The notes beneath the pieces are model-generated. The model was not told where the DNA came from and made no database searches. It saw only the letters and a program-made list of their open reading frames with translations. Source: DATARH01 sp035570495 (GTDB taxonomy: Bacteria > Pseudomonadota > Alphaproteobacteria > ATCC43930 > CGMCC-115725). From it: a stretch of 31,630 bases of DNA. A program made the translations under genes and the position numbers. Below, piece after piece: positions 24,524 to 31,630 of the stretch (positions are counted from its first letter, which is position 1; every line of letters starts with the position of its first letter). The stretch lies in NCBI GenBank assembly GCA_035570495.1, contig DATMLO010000020.1, positions 1 to 31,630 of the forward strand, in the 5' to 3' direction.

Positions 24524-25675
24524 TTGACCGACGCCGATCCCGCCAACGCAGCGCCCGAGCCGCCATCGCAGCAGCGGGCCCGTTTCGTGGTGGCGGCGGT
24601 GTTCGTGATCAGCGGCCTGTGGATCCTGCACGATTTTCTGCCGGCGCTGGCCTGGGCAGTCGTGCTGTCGATCGCGCTGTGGCCGCTCTACGAGCGGCTC
24701 CTGGCGCTCTTTCCAGAGCGCAGCGGCCGGATCTTCGCGCCGCTGCTCCTCACACTGACCGTCGGCGTCGTCTTTGTGACGCCGCTCGTCCTTCTCGGCA
24801 TCGCGATCGCTCACGAAAGCCACGTTCTAATCCAGCTGGTGATCTCCGCGCGGCATAACGGCCTCGCCGTTCCGCAATGGGTCAGCGACGTGCCGGTGGT
24901 CGGGCCATCGATCGCCGATTGGTGGCGCACCAACCTGTCCGACCCGATCATGGCCGAGGCACTGTTCGGCCAGATCAATCCGCGGATGTTTGCCGAATCG
25001 GCGCGCGAATATGGCGGCGAAGCAGTCCGCCGGCTTATCATTTTCCTCTTCACGCTGCTGACGATGTTCTTTTTGTTCCGCAACGGCAGCGTGGTCGCGA
25101 CCCAGCTGCGCGGGCTGAGCGATCGGGTGCTCGGCAAGCGCGGCGAAGGCATCGGCCGGCATATGATCAATGCGGTCCACGGCACCGTGAACGGGCTCGT
25201 CCTTGTCGGTCTTGCCGAAGGCGTGGTGCTTGGCGTGGTCTACATCGCGGCAGGGTTGCCATATCCCGCCTCGATCGCCGGGATCACCGGCGTGTTCGCG
25301 GTCATCCCGTTCGGCGCACCGCTGGTCTACACATTGGCGGCGCTCTACATGCTCTCGATCGGCAAGACGCTCAGCGCCGCGATCGTCTTCGCGGCGGGCA
25401 GCATCGTCGTCTTTGTCGCCGACCATTTCATCCGTCCGGCGATTATCGGTGGCAGCGCCCGGCTGCCGTTCCTCTGGGTGCTGCTGGGCCTGCTCGGCGG
25501 GCTCGAGACGCTGGGGATCATTGGGCTGTTTCTCGGGCCCGCGATCATGGCGGCGCTGATCGCCCTATGGCGCGATTGGACCGATACGCCGGTCCAAGTG
25601 GCGGCGAAAGCGCCGGAGCCGGCGCGTCGCGCGGCCAGGGGCAGCGTTATTCGGCCGCGGCCGCATCGGACATAG
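24524..25675 (+). CDS. AI-2E family transporter (PerM/YdiK-like membrane protein)
   Basis: This 383-residue polytopic membrane protein has a hydrophobic pair near the N-terminus (FVVAAVFVISGLWILHDF and LAWAVVLSIALW), a larger soluble region, and several helices in the C-terminal half including FLWVLLGLLGGLETLGIIG and FLGPAIMAALIALWRDW. These C-terminal segments are hallmarks of the AI-2E transporter family (PF01594). Members export or import small molecules, or act as Na+/H+ antiporters; the substrate cannot be inferred. The start is a TTG with AAGGAGA 8 nt upstream. The last 29 bp overlap a convergent small gene. Confidence 0.9.
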   Translation: MTDADPANAAPEPPSQQRARFVVAAVFVISGLWILHDFLPALAWAVVLSIALWPLYERLLALFPERSGRIFAPLLLTLTVGVVFVTPLVLLGIAIAHESHVLIQLVISARHNGLAVPQWVSDVPVVGPSIADWWRTNLSDPIMAEALFGQINPRMFAESAREYGGEAVRRLIIFLFTLLTMFFLFRNGSVVATQLRGLSDRVLGKRGEGIGRHMINAVHGTVNGLVLVGLAEGVVLGVVYIAAGLPYPASIAGITGVFAVIPFGAPLVYTLAALYMLSIGKTLSAAIVFAAGSIVVFVADHFIRPAIIGGSARLPFLWVLLGLLGGLETLGIIGLFLGPAIMAALIALWRDWTDTPVQVAAKAPEPARRAARGSVIRPRPHRT

Positions 25676-25853
25676 CGCTCCCGCGCGCTTCGCGCTCGGC
25701 CTGGGTAGCCAACGCAAGACGGGCAACGCGATCGTCGACATCGGCAAACGGCGCGAGAAAGAAGCGGTGGAGACGCGAGCGGAGCGGCGTCATTGACGGC
25801 GCCTCGGGCAGCGAAGCAAAGCGGGGAAGCATCGAAGGCGAAAGAGAGGCCAC
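25647..25853 (-). CDS. Small uncharacterised protein (68 aa)
   Basis: The family is not recognised. A GTG start at 25853 is preceded by a perfect AAGGAG with 7-nt spacing, the main evidence that the gene is real. The product has a hydrophobic/basic N-terminal half (RSRLHRFFLAPFADVDDRVA) and an alanine-rich acidic tail. No signal peptide or clear membrane helix is present; the basic-aromatic region could lie on a membrane surface. It converges on and overlaps the end of the AI-2E-family gene and is divergent from the unknown gene at 26139, with a perfect palindrome between them. A chance open frame on the antisense strand is the alternative. Confidence 0.5.
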   Translation of the reverse strand: MASLSPSMLPRFASLPEAPSMTPLRSRLHRFFLAPFADVDDRVARLALATQAEREARGSAMSDAAAAE

Positions 25854-25920
25854 GGCAGAACTCCTTGAGACAAATTCTGCCAAGTCTGTTTCATCGACCG
25901 TGCCACCGCTCGGCGGCTAC

Positions 25921-25948
25921 CAGAATTGGCGGAATTCCGCCAATTCTG
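25921..25948. repeat. Perfect 28-bp palindrome, candidate operator or short repeat element
   Basis: The 28 bases equal their own reverse complement with no spacer; the centre is GGAATTCC flanked by AATTGGC/GCCAATT. Related short words (AATTCTGCCAA) occur about 50 bp earlier, at 25872-25882. It is AT-richer than the neighbourhood and sits in the 285-bp gap between divergent genes starting at 25853 (minus) and 26139 (plus). The rest of that gap shows no gene. Confidence 0.85.
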
Positions 25949-26138
25949 CCGATTGCCCTTTCTTGCCGCCCGCCGTTTTCTGCAATTTGCAACGGAAAAT
26001 GAGAGGCGAGTTCCGAATACGCGTGAAGTTCCTTTTGCGCGCGTCTCTGCTGTTGACTCCGTGCGACGTCCGGATTTTGCTCTCACTGTTCCCGTCCCTC
26101 GCGATGCCGATCCCGGTCGGACTTGCCTTGGAGGAAGT

Positions 26139-26564
26139 ATGAAATACGTCTGCGATACGCCCGACGGCAAAACCTGGTTTCGCATCGAAACCGAGGCCGA
26201 GGCGGCGAGCGAATCGGAAGTGATGCACCACGCCGTCGAAAAATATTTCCGCAAGGAGCGGGAAAAGGCCGTGCAAAGCTTTCGGCCGGTCTCCAGCGTC
26301 CATTTCGAGCAGGAGATCGGACTGAACGCGCATATCCAGCGCGAAATGCCGTTGTTCCTGACGCTGCGCGCCGATGACGGCACGCCGCTCGCGACCGCGA
26401 TGCTGCCGCCCGGCGGCAAGGACGATCGCAGCTTCCGTCCGATCATCGTGGGGGCCGGCAACGCCGACCCCTATCCCGAGGAAGGCGACGCGATTCGCGC
26501 GCTCGCCGAGCATTACGGGATGACGCTCGAACGCGCCCGCTGCTACCCCTACCGGCGCGATTGA
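26139..26564 (+). CDS. Uncharacterised conserved-looking protein (141 aa)
   Basis: I do not recognise the family. The protein starts MKYVCDTPDGKTWFRIETEA, is rich in charged residues and appears soluble, with an internal helical stretch (HHAVEKYFRKEREKAVQSF). The C-terminus contains PYPEEGDAIRALAEHYGMTL. No signal peptide, membrane segment or catalytic motif is evident. The ATG at 26139 has GGAGGA just upstream; an in-frame extension to 25926 crosses the palindrome and is unlikely. It lies 30 bp before the phosphoribosyltransferase gene on the same strand, so the two may be co-transcribed. Confidence 0.75.
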   Translation: MKYVCDTPDGKTWFRIETEAEAASESEVMHHAVEKYFRKEREKAVQSFRPVSSVHFEQEIGLNAHIQREMPLFLTLRADDGTPLATAMLPPGGKDDRSFRPIIVGAGNADPYPEEGDAIRALAEHYGMTLERARCYPYRRD

Positions 26565-26594
26565 GCGCTCCCTCCGGTTTGACCGCCCCCTCTG

Positions 26595-27134
26595 TTGACT
26601 GACCGGCTGCGCCCGCTCATCTCGGCGGTGCGAATCAAGAAGCGGGTCGCCGAGCTCGCCCGGCAAATCTCCGACGACCACCGCGGCCGGACCTTGACGC
26701 TCGTCATCGTGCTCAAGGGCGCCACCGTTTTCGCCGCCGATTTGATGCGGCAGATCGAGATTCCTTTTGTCATCGACTTTGTCCGCGCCTCGTCCTACGG
26801 CAAGGCGGCGCGCTCGTCGGGCCAGGTCGTGCTTAGTGAGGACACGCGGCTCGACATCGCCGGTCATGACGTCATCGTCGTCGAGGACATTGTCGATACC
26901 GGGCTCACCATCACCGCGCTCCTCGCGGCGCTCGAAAAGCTCGGCCCCAGGAGCCTCGATGTCTGCGCGCTGCTGCACAAGCATGTCACCGGCGCCCAGC
27001 CGGTGACGATCCGCTACAAAGGCTTCGACATCCCGGACGAATTTGTCGTCGGCTACGGGATGGATTACGCCGAGCGCTACCGCAACCTCCCCGGTGTCTG
27101 CCGGCTGAACTTCGACGGCGCGCCCACAGCCTGA
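26595..27134 (+). CDS. hpt: Hypoxanthine(-guanine) phosphoribosyltransferase
   Basis: This is a 179-residue type I PRTase of purine salvage. The PRPP-binding loop is VIVVEDIVDTGLT (~93-105). IVLKGATVFAADLMRQI is the N-terminal flexible-loop and hood region, and DFVRASSYG the conserved SY-containing loop. Near the end, VVGYGMDYAERYRNLPGV is the hallmark HGPRT base-recognition segment. It converts hypoxanthine (and probably guanine) plus PRPP to IMP/GMP in the cytoplasm. The start is a TTG; no better start is visible in frame. A pyrimidine PRTase is unlikely. Confidence 0.92.
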   Translation: MTDRLRPLISAVRIKKRVAELARQISDDHRGRTLTLVIVLKGATVFAADLMRQIEIPFVIDFVRASSYGKAARSSGQVVLSEDTRLDIAGHDVIVVEDIVDTGLTITALLAALEKLGPRSLDVCALLHKHVTGAQPVTIRYKGFDIPDEFVVGYGMDYAERYRNLPGVCRLNFDGAPTA

Positions 27135-27172
27135 TAGGCTTCGCCGCAACAAAGCGACAAACGGGGGGATAC

Positions 27173-28509
27173 GTGTCCTTGGCTCCGATCACCGCCGTCA
27201 CCGACCTCGACGAGCGGCCGCTCGCGGGCCGCCAGCGTTATGCCGCGATCCTCGTCGCCTGCGGTGAATTCATCGACGGCTACGACCTTCTGGTCATGGG
27301 CGTGGCGATCATCCTGATCCGCCCGCAATTCGCGCTGTCGCCGCAGCAGGTGGGGCTGCTCGGCGCCGCGGCGTTTCTGGGCGCGATGGTCGGGCTGCTG
27401 GTGTTCGGCGATCTGTCGGACCGACTGGGGCGGCGTGCGATCTTTGTCGTGAACCTGTTCTTCTTTGTCGTCTTCGCGATCGCCTCGGCCTTTGTGACGA
27501 CAACCGCGCAGCTTTTCGTGATGCGGTTTCTCGTCGGCGTCGGAGTGGGCATGGATATCCCGACCTCGACCGCCACCTCGCCGAGATCGCGCCGCGCCGG
27601 CGGCGAGGCGCGATGCTGGGCTCGTTGCTCAACATCATGTGGACGCTGGGCGCGATGACCTCGACCCTGATCGCGCTGCCGCTTCTGTGGTTCTTCGGCG
27701 ACGACGCCTGGCGGTGGATGCTGGGTCTCGCTGCAGTGCCGGCGATCCTCATCCTGCTCGGCCGCCAGGGACTGCCGGAAAGCCCGCGCTGGCTGCTCGC
27801 GCGTGGCCGGGTCGAGGAGGCGCGGCAGGCCTTCGCCGCGTTCGGCATCGACGCCGGCGCCGAGATGCTGGCGCCGGAGCCGCGGCGCGGCTCCTATGCC
27901 GAGCTGCTGCGACCGCCTTATCTCAAGCGGGTGATCTGGGTCGGGCTGTGGTTTGTCGGCAATTGCTTCGCCGGCTCGATCGCGACGATCGGCACCCCGC
28001 TGGTGATCAAGACGGTCGGAGCGATCAGCACCAACGCCACGCTGTTGTTCAGCGCCACGGTCTGGCTCGCCGCGACGATCGGCGTGATGATCAGCTCGAC
28101 GCTGGTCGACCGGATCGGCCGCCGCAAGCTCTGCTACATCTCGACCGCGTGCGCCACGTTCTTCGCGCTGATGATGTCGCGCTTTGGCGAGACGAGTTCG
28201 GTCGTGCTGCTGATCGGGTTTTATGGGATGAGCCTCGCGGGGTGGTCGGGCAACGCGATTCTCGGCTGGATATGGTCGAGCGAGCTGTTTCCGACGCATT
28301 TGCGCGGGCGCTCGCAAGGCATCTGCAACGGCGCGTGCCGGCTGGCGATCTCGGCCAATATCTTTCTCGTGCCGATCGCGCTCGCAAGCTTCGGGTTCGG
28401 TGTCTATATCGGACTTCTGGCGATCCCCTACGCGCTCAACGCAGTGATCGTCGCCTGCCAGCCAATGATGGAAGGCAACCAGAAGAGCCTCGAGGAGCTG
28501 GCGGCATGA
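27173..28509 (+). pseudogene. MFS transporter interrupted by a one-base frameshift
   Basis: Two overlapping reading frames together encode a complete ~445-residue MFS transporter of the metabolite/sugar:H+ symporter type. The first frame has GEFIDGYDLLVMGVA and the loop motif GDLSDRLGRRAIF, and runs to GMDIPTSTA. The second continues EIAPRRRRGAMLGSLL in a different frame, and carries the rest including DRIGRRKLCYIS. Inserting one base (for example T, giving TAC) between 27574 and 27575 restores a continuous AYLAEIAPRRRRG motif, so a single base has been lost there. This may be a true inactivation or a sequencing error. The GTG start at 27173 follows a GGGGGG tract. A second start (27613) exists but would give a protein lacking the first helices. 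Confidence 0.85.
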
Positions 28510-28625
28510 GCCGCGCCGTCGTCGCCCTGGCGCTGCTGGTGGCGGCGGTCACGGCGTTGCAGATTGCCGGCGCGCTGCGGATGAACGATGGGCCGGCGAT
28601 CAATTGCAGTTTTTGCCACGACTGA
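28506..28625 (+). CDS. 39-residue membrane peptide ending in a CxxCH motif
   Basis: A short gene starts within the transporter stop (ATGA overlap), with GAGGAG 8 nt upstream. It encodes one hydrophobic helix (VVALALLVAAVTALQIAGAL) followed by a short tail ending INCSFCHD. C-x-x-C-H is the covalent heme-attachment motif of c-type cytochromes, and the N-in helix would put it in the periplasm. No axial methionine or further heme domain follows, because the stop comes directly after. It may be a minimal membrane cytochrome, a metal-binding peptide, or a truncated remnant. No homologue is known to me. Confidence 0.55.
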   Translation: MSRAVVALALLVAAVTALQIAGALRMNDGPAINCSFCHD

Positions 28626-28636
28626 GGACGCGGTCT

Positions 28637-29023
28637 TCATCCGCCTGTCACCCGCGCGATGAGGGCATCGTCAAAGCAGTACACCGCGAAAAGCTCCATC
28701 GGCGTGGCACGGGCGAGGTCAACCGGGCGCTGCAGGCAGCGGCGGCGAAGCTGGGCGATCTCGGCGAAGAAGCGGGCGCGCGCGTTGGGTGGCCTGAGGG
28801 AGATGGGCGGCGGAGCCGGCTCGGGCTCGTCAAAGCGGCGCATCGCCGGCACGGTCGCGGGGTCGATGCCATGATCGCACAGCCCACCCATCAGCAACCC
28901 GACAAAAAGCTCGCGCGACCGGCGGTGCGCTTCCTGCCGGTCGCGCGCCGCCCGCCAGCCATTGACGACCGAGGCGACGCGGTCGAGACGGCGCAGCAGC
29001 ACGCGGCTAATCCGCCGAAGCAT
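28637..29023 (-). CDS. Uncharacterised protein paired with a DUF5681 gene
   Basis: This 128-residue protein is not recognised. It is rich in arginine and helical (RRISRVLLRRLDRVASVVNGW, RAARDRQEAHRRSRELFVGLL), with a proline-rich middle (EPAPPPISLRPPNARARFFAEI). There is no signal peptide. Its ATG overlaps the end of the DUF5681 gene by 17 bp, so translation is probably coupled. The pairing and composition suggest a DNA- or RNA-binding or phage-associated role, but this is only inference. The frame stays open upstream to 29161, inside the DUF5681 gene, without a ribosome site. Confidence 0.65.
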   Translation of the reverse strand: MLRRISRVLLRRLDRVASVVNGWRAARDRQEAHRRSRELFVGLLMGGLCDHGIDPATVPAMRRFDEPEPAPPPISLRPPNARARFFAEIAQLRRRCLQRPVDLARATPMELFAVYCFDDALIARVTGG

Positions 29024-29474
29024 GATCGGCCTCCAATTCGCGCTCGACGAGCGCCAAGCGGCGCTCGAACTCGCCAAATTCGGCCGCATGGGCATAGGCG
29101 TCGAAAATGCGTGCCAGCTCGGCGCCGTCATAGGGGGTGAGGCCGCCGGCGGCGACGGCATGCGCGATCGCGGCGATGGCCGGAGCGAGGTCGGCGGTCG
29201 AGGCGATCTGCGGCAGGTCGAGCGCGACCGCGCGCGGCCGGCGCGGCACGAGGCGTTCGAGACAGAGCTTCAACGCGGCACGGTCACCGTCGAGCGCCAG
29301 CTCGACGCATTTGCGCGTCAGCGCCTCGGCCTCGCCGTCAAGCAGCGCCTGGGCGATCTCGGTCGCGTGGTTGCGCGTGCCCGGCGGCCGGCCGGCGGGA
29401 TTGCCCGACACGCCCCTAGCGAAAGGCCGCCCCGCCCCTCGCCCTCGCTGTTTTTGCAGATGTTTTGCAGCCAT
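29007..29474 (-). CDS. DUF5681 domain protein
   Basis: This is a 155-residue protein. The N-terminus is basic and contains FARGVSGNPAGRPPGTRNHA, the signature of DUF5681 (FxxGxSGNPxGRPxG). Family knowledge: such proteins occur in many alphaproteobacteria, often next to phage terminase-like or mobile-element genes; the biochemical role is not established. The remainder is helical with many leucine/alanine pairs. The start is supported by GGAG 9 nt before the ATG. It overlaps the next minus-strand gene. The upstream 60 bp have AT-rich palindromic words (AAATTCGCAATTT at 29522-29534). Confidence 0.8.
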   Translation of the reverse strand: MAAKHLQKQRGRGAGRPFARGVSGNPAGRPPGTRNHATEIAQALLDGEAEALTRKCVELALDGDRAALKLCLERLVPRRPRAVALDLPQIASTADLAPAIAAIAHAVAAGGLTPYDGAELARIFDAYAHAAEFGEFERRLALVERELEADHASAD

Positions 29475-29690
29475 GAATTTTCGCTCCGAAATTGCCAATC
29501 GTCCCGCCCAAACGCGAGACGAAATTCGCAATTTACGATGCGATTATGGCTATTTGCGGGTTGTTCCCTTCGTGCGGCGAAAGAGAGTGTCTCTGATGGC
29601 GGATGTTCTATCTGCCTTCGCTTGCTTCCACTTTAGCGAGGTTGGACCGAGCACGGTGGAAAAGCCGTGCGACCGAAAGGATCTCCGTCG

Positions 29691-30530
29691 ATGTCAAATG
29701 AGCGAGGATCGAAACGCGTCCGTCTCGAGCGACGCTCACCGTTCCATTGGCGCGTCATCTTCGACCACCCGCCCCTCAACATTTTCGGCCCGGAAAGCAT
29801 TCCGCCGCTGAATGAGATCGTCACCGCGCTCGAGACCGATGAGCGAGTGAAGGTCGTCGTGTTCGACAGCGCCGTCGAGGGCTTCTTCATCACGCACTAC
29901 GATTTCCTCGCGAGGCTCGAGGATTCGACCAGCATCCCGCCCGGCCCCACCGGCTTGCAGGCGCTGCCCGACATGCTGGTGCGCATCAGCCGCGCGCCCG
30001 TCGTTTCGATCGCGTTGATCCGCGGCCGCGCCACCGGTGTCGGCAGCGAGCTCGCGCTCGCCAGCGACATGCGTTTTGCCAGCCGCGAGAACGCGATCCT
30101 GTCGCAATGGGAGGTCGGCGCCGGTCTTGTTCCGGGCGGCGGGCCGATGGCGCGCCTCCCTCGCCTCATCGGCCGGGGACGTGCGCTCGAGGTGCTGCTT
30201 GGCGCGGACGATATTCACGGCGACCTCGCCGAGCGCTACGGCTATGTGAACCGGGCTCTGCCCGACGCGGAGCTTGACCCCTTTGTCGATGCGCTGGCGG
30301 AGCGGATCGCGAGTTTCGACAAGGAGGCGATCGCCAATACAAAGCGCCTTGTGAACATCGCCAGCCTGCCGCCCGACGCCGAGATCGCGCCGGAATGGGA
30401 CGCCTTTATGGCGTCGTTGGGGCGGCCGGCAGCGCAGACCAGAATCAAGGCGCTGATGGAGCGCGGCTTCCACAAACCAGGCGATGTCGAAAATCGCCTC
30501 GGCTACCACATCGGTCAGCTCGAGGGCTGA
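29691..30530 (+). CDS. Enoyl-CoA hydratase/isomerase (crotonase) family protein
   Basis: This is a 279-residue crotonase-fold protein. VKVVVFDSAVEGFFITHYDF is the first oxyanion-hole region, and SIALIRGRATGVGSELALASDMRFAS the second; here ATGVGSEL replaces the more usual AxGGGxEL. SQWEVGAGLVPGGGPMARLPRLIGRGRALE covers the catalytic region with a glutamate. The C-terminal helices match the family. Acyl-CoA hydration or isomerisation is expected, but the substituted loop makes the exact reaction uncertain. The ATG at 29691 has AAGGA about 10 nt upstream; an in-frame GTG at 29667 would add eight residues. It is divergent from the DUF5681 gene and convergent with gatB. Confidence 0.88.
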   Translation: MSNERGSKRVRLERRSPFHWRVIFDHPPLNIFGPESIPPLNEIVTALETDERVKVVVFDSAVEGFFITHYDFLARLEDSTSIPPGPTGLQALPDMLVRISRAPVVSIALIRGRATGVGSELALASDMRFASRENAILSQWEVGAGLVPGGGPMARLPRLIGRGRALEVLLGADDIHGDLAERYGYVNRALPDAELDPFVDALAERIASFDKEAIANTKRLVNIASLPPDAEIAPEWDAFMASLGRPAAQTRIKALMERGFHKPGDVENRLGYHIGQLEG

Positions 30531-30628
30531 TCACCGCCTTGGGGCAAACGCGGCCGTTGCGGCGATGGGCGATCGATCAGTTAGGACGTGGGCCGATTAC
30601 CTCGTACCAGAAACGATCGGGGCCGGCT

Positions 30629-31630
30629 TTACCCGCCCAGCTTCTTCTTCAGTAGCTCGTTGACCAGGGCCGGGTTGGCCTTGCCTTGGGTAGCTTTCAT
30701 GACCTGGCCGACAAAGAAGCCGAGCACCTTGGGGTTGGTGGCATATTGCGCGACCTGCGCCGGGTTGGCGGCGAGCGCAGCGTCGACCGCGGCCTCGATC
30801 GCGCCGGTGTCGGTGACCTGACGCAGCCCCTTGGCCTCGACGATTTGTGCGGGGTCGCCGCCGGTCTCGACCATCTCGGCGAAGACATCCTTGGCGATGC
30901 GGCCGGAGATCGTGCCGTCGGCGATCAGGTCGATGAGGGCGCCCAAGGCAGGCGCGGAGACCGGCGAGTCCTCGATGTCGAGACCCTTTTTGTTGAGCGC
31001 GCCAAACAGGTCGCCAGTGACCCAGTTGGCTGCCGCCTTCGCGTCGCGGCCTTGGGCAACCCCCTCAAAGAACTCGGCGGTGGCGCGCTCGGCGACGAGC
31101 ACCTCGGCTTCTTCAAGCCCGAGCCCGTAATCGCTGACAAACCGCGCGCGCTTCTTGTCGGGCAGCTCGGGCAGAGCGGCCTTTAATTCAGCGACCCAGG
31201 CGGGATCGAGCACCAGCGGCAGGAGATCGGGGTCGGGGAAATAGCGGTAGTCGTAGTCGTTTTCCTTCGAGCGCATCGGCCGCGTCTCGCCGCGCGCGGT
31301 GTCGAAGAGCCGCGTTTCCTGGGCGATCTGGCCGCCGTCCTCGATGATCGCGACCTGGCGGCGCGCCTCGATCTCGATCGCCTGCATCACAAAGCGCACC
31401 GAGTTGAGGTTTTTGATCTCGCAACGCGTGCCGAAGGGCTGGCCGGGCTTCCTCACCGAGACGTTGCAGTCGCAGCGCAGCGAGCCTTCCTCCATGTTGC
31501 CGTCGCAGGTGCCGAGGTAGCGGAGGATCGAGCGCAGCTTGCGCAGATAGATCCCGGCCTCCTCGGCCGTGCGCAGATCGGGCTCGGAGACGATCTCCAT
31601 CAGCCCGATGCCGGCGCGGTTGAGGTCGAC
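30629..31630 (-). CDS. gatB: Aspartyl/glutamyl-tRNA amidotransferase subunit B (3' part)
   Basis: This is the C-terminal part of GatB, cut by the right edge of the window; the open frame continues to the last base. The visible start VDLNRAGIGLMEIVSEPDLR is the conserved GatB core. GNMEEGSLRCDCNVSVR, GTRCEIKNLNSVRFV, RSKENDYDYRYFPDPDL and the C-terminal tail domain (NPKVLGFFVGQVMKATQGKANP) follow. With GatA and GatC it transamidates Glu-tRNA(Gln) or Asp-tRNA(Asn). About a third of the protein is missing on the left (N-terminal) side. The rest appears intact. Confidence 0.97.
   Translation of the reverse strand, partial: VDLNRAGIGLMEIVSEPDLRTAEEAGIYLRKLRSILRYLGTCDGNMEEGSLRCDCNVSVRKPGQPFGTRCEIKNLNSVRFVMQAIEIEARRQVAIIEDGGQIAQETRLFDTARGETRPMRSKENDYDYRYFPDPDLLPLVLDPAWVAELKAALPELPDKKRARFVSDYGLGLEEAEVLVAERATAEFFEGVAQGRDAKAAANWVTGDLFGALNKKGLDIEDSPVSAPALGALIDLIADGTISGRIAKDVFAEMVETGGDPAQIVEAKGLRQVTDTGAIEAAVDAALAANPAQVAQYATNPKVLGFFVGQVMKATQGKANPALVNELLKKKLGG

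Noticed and set aside
25917..27152. Long minus-strand open frame (about 411 codons) opposite the hpt and unknown genes
   Set aside because: It is antisense to a clear phosphoribosyltransferase and spans the palindrome; its composition is typical of GC-rich antisense frames and it shows no recognisable motif.
27280..28317. Minus-strand open frame opposite the MFS transporter (about 345 codons)
   Set aside because: Arg/Asp/Gln-rich low-complexity translation typical of a shadow of a membrane-protein gene; the plus strand has clear MFS motifs.
1..31630. CRISPR array, tRNA or rRNA genes
   Set aside because: No regularly spaced direct repeats and no tRNA- or rRNA-like sequences were noticed by eye on either strand.

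Overview
The window looks like chromosomal DNA from a GC-rich alphaproteobacterium. That placement is an inference from high GC, frequent GTG/TTG starts, tightly overlapping genes, an alphaproteobacterial-style Flp pilin and the protein families present. No rRNA, tRNA or CRISPR array was seen.

Layout. Positions 1-136 are the 3' end of an insertion sequence (last codons of an IS3-type transposase plus a probable terminal repeat). From about 0.4 to 20.3 kb there is a large surface-glycan / sugar-nucleotide locus in several transcription blocks. (i) On the minus strand are a very large unknown protein (409-3021) and a protein with two sulfotransferase-like domains (3164-5251). (ii) A plus-strand block (5513-10049) encodes a split transketolase, an RmlD-like reductase, a SAM methyltransferase and a zinc-type dehydrogenase. 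It is followed by gmd and fcl for GDP-L-fucose (10178-12194). (iii) Two family-2 glycosyltransferases are divergently transcribed (12212-13054 minus, 13117-14151 plus). (iv) A minus-strand block (14158-17789) holds two NAD-dependent epimerase/dehydratases flanking a nucleotidyltransferase-PfkB kinase fusion whose domain order is reversed relative to HldE. (v) A plus-strand pair encodes a WbpO/TviB-type UDP-sugar 6-dehydrogenase and a UDP-glucuronate 4-epimerase-like protein. Together these would supply GDP-fucose, a UDP-hexuronic acid and at least one unusual, probably transketolase-modified or heptose-like sugar, with possible methyl and sulfate decoration. Export, polymerisation and chain-initiation genes are not in the window, so the locus is incomplete here.

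From 20.3 to 25.9 kb are an orphan Flp pilin, an SMP-30 lactonase next to a signal-bearing GH1 beta-glucosidase, an OmpA-like lipoprotein with its own promoter, a dense group of three hairpins, a cupin protein, an AI-2E-family transporter and a small unknown gene. From 25.9 kb to the end are a perfect 28-bp palindrome between divergent genes, an unknown conserved-looking protein, a purine phosphoribosyltransferase, an MFS transporter broken by a one-base frameshift, a 39-residue membrane peptide ending in a CxxCH motif, a DUF5681 gene pair of possible phage/mobile origin, a crotonase-family enzyme, and the 3' part of gatB running off the right edge.

The most promising unexplained material is the glycan locus: the split transketolase operon, the tandem sulfotransferase, the reversed HldE-like fusion and the 870-residue protein. 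The small CxxCH peptide and the palindrome are secondary leads. All functions are read from motifs and family resemblance by eye; no database search was run.
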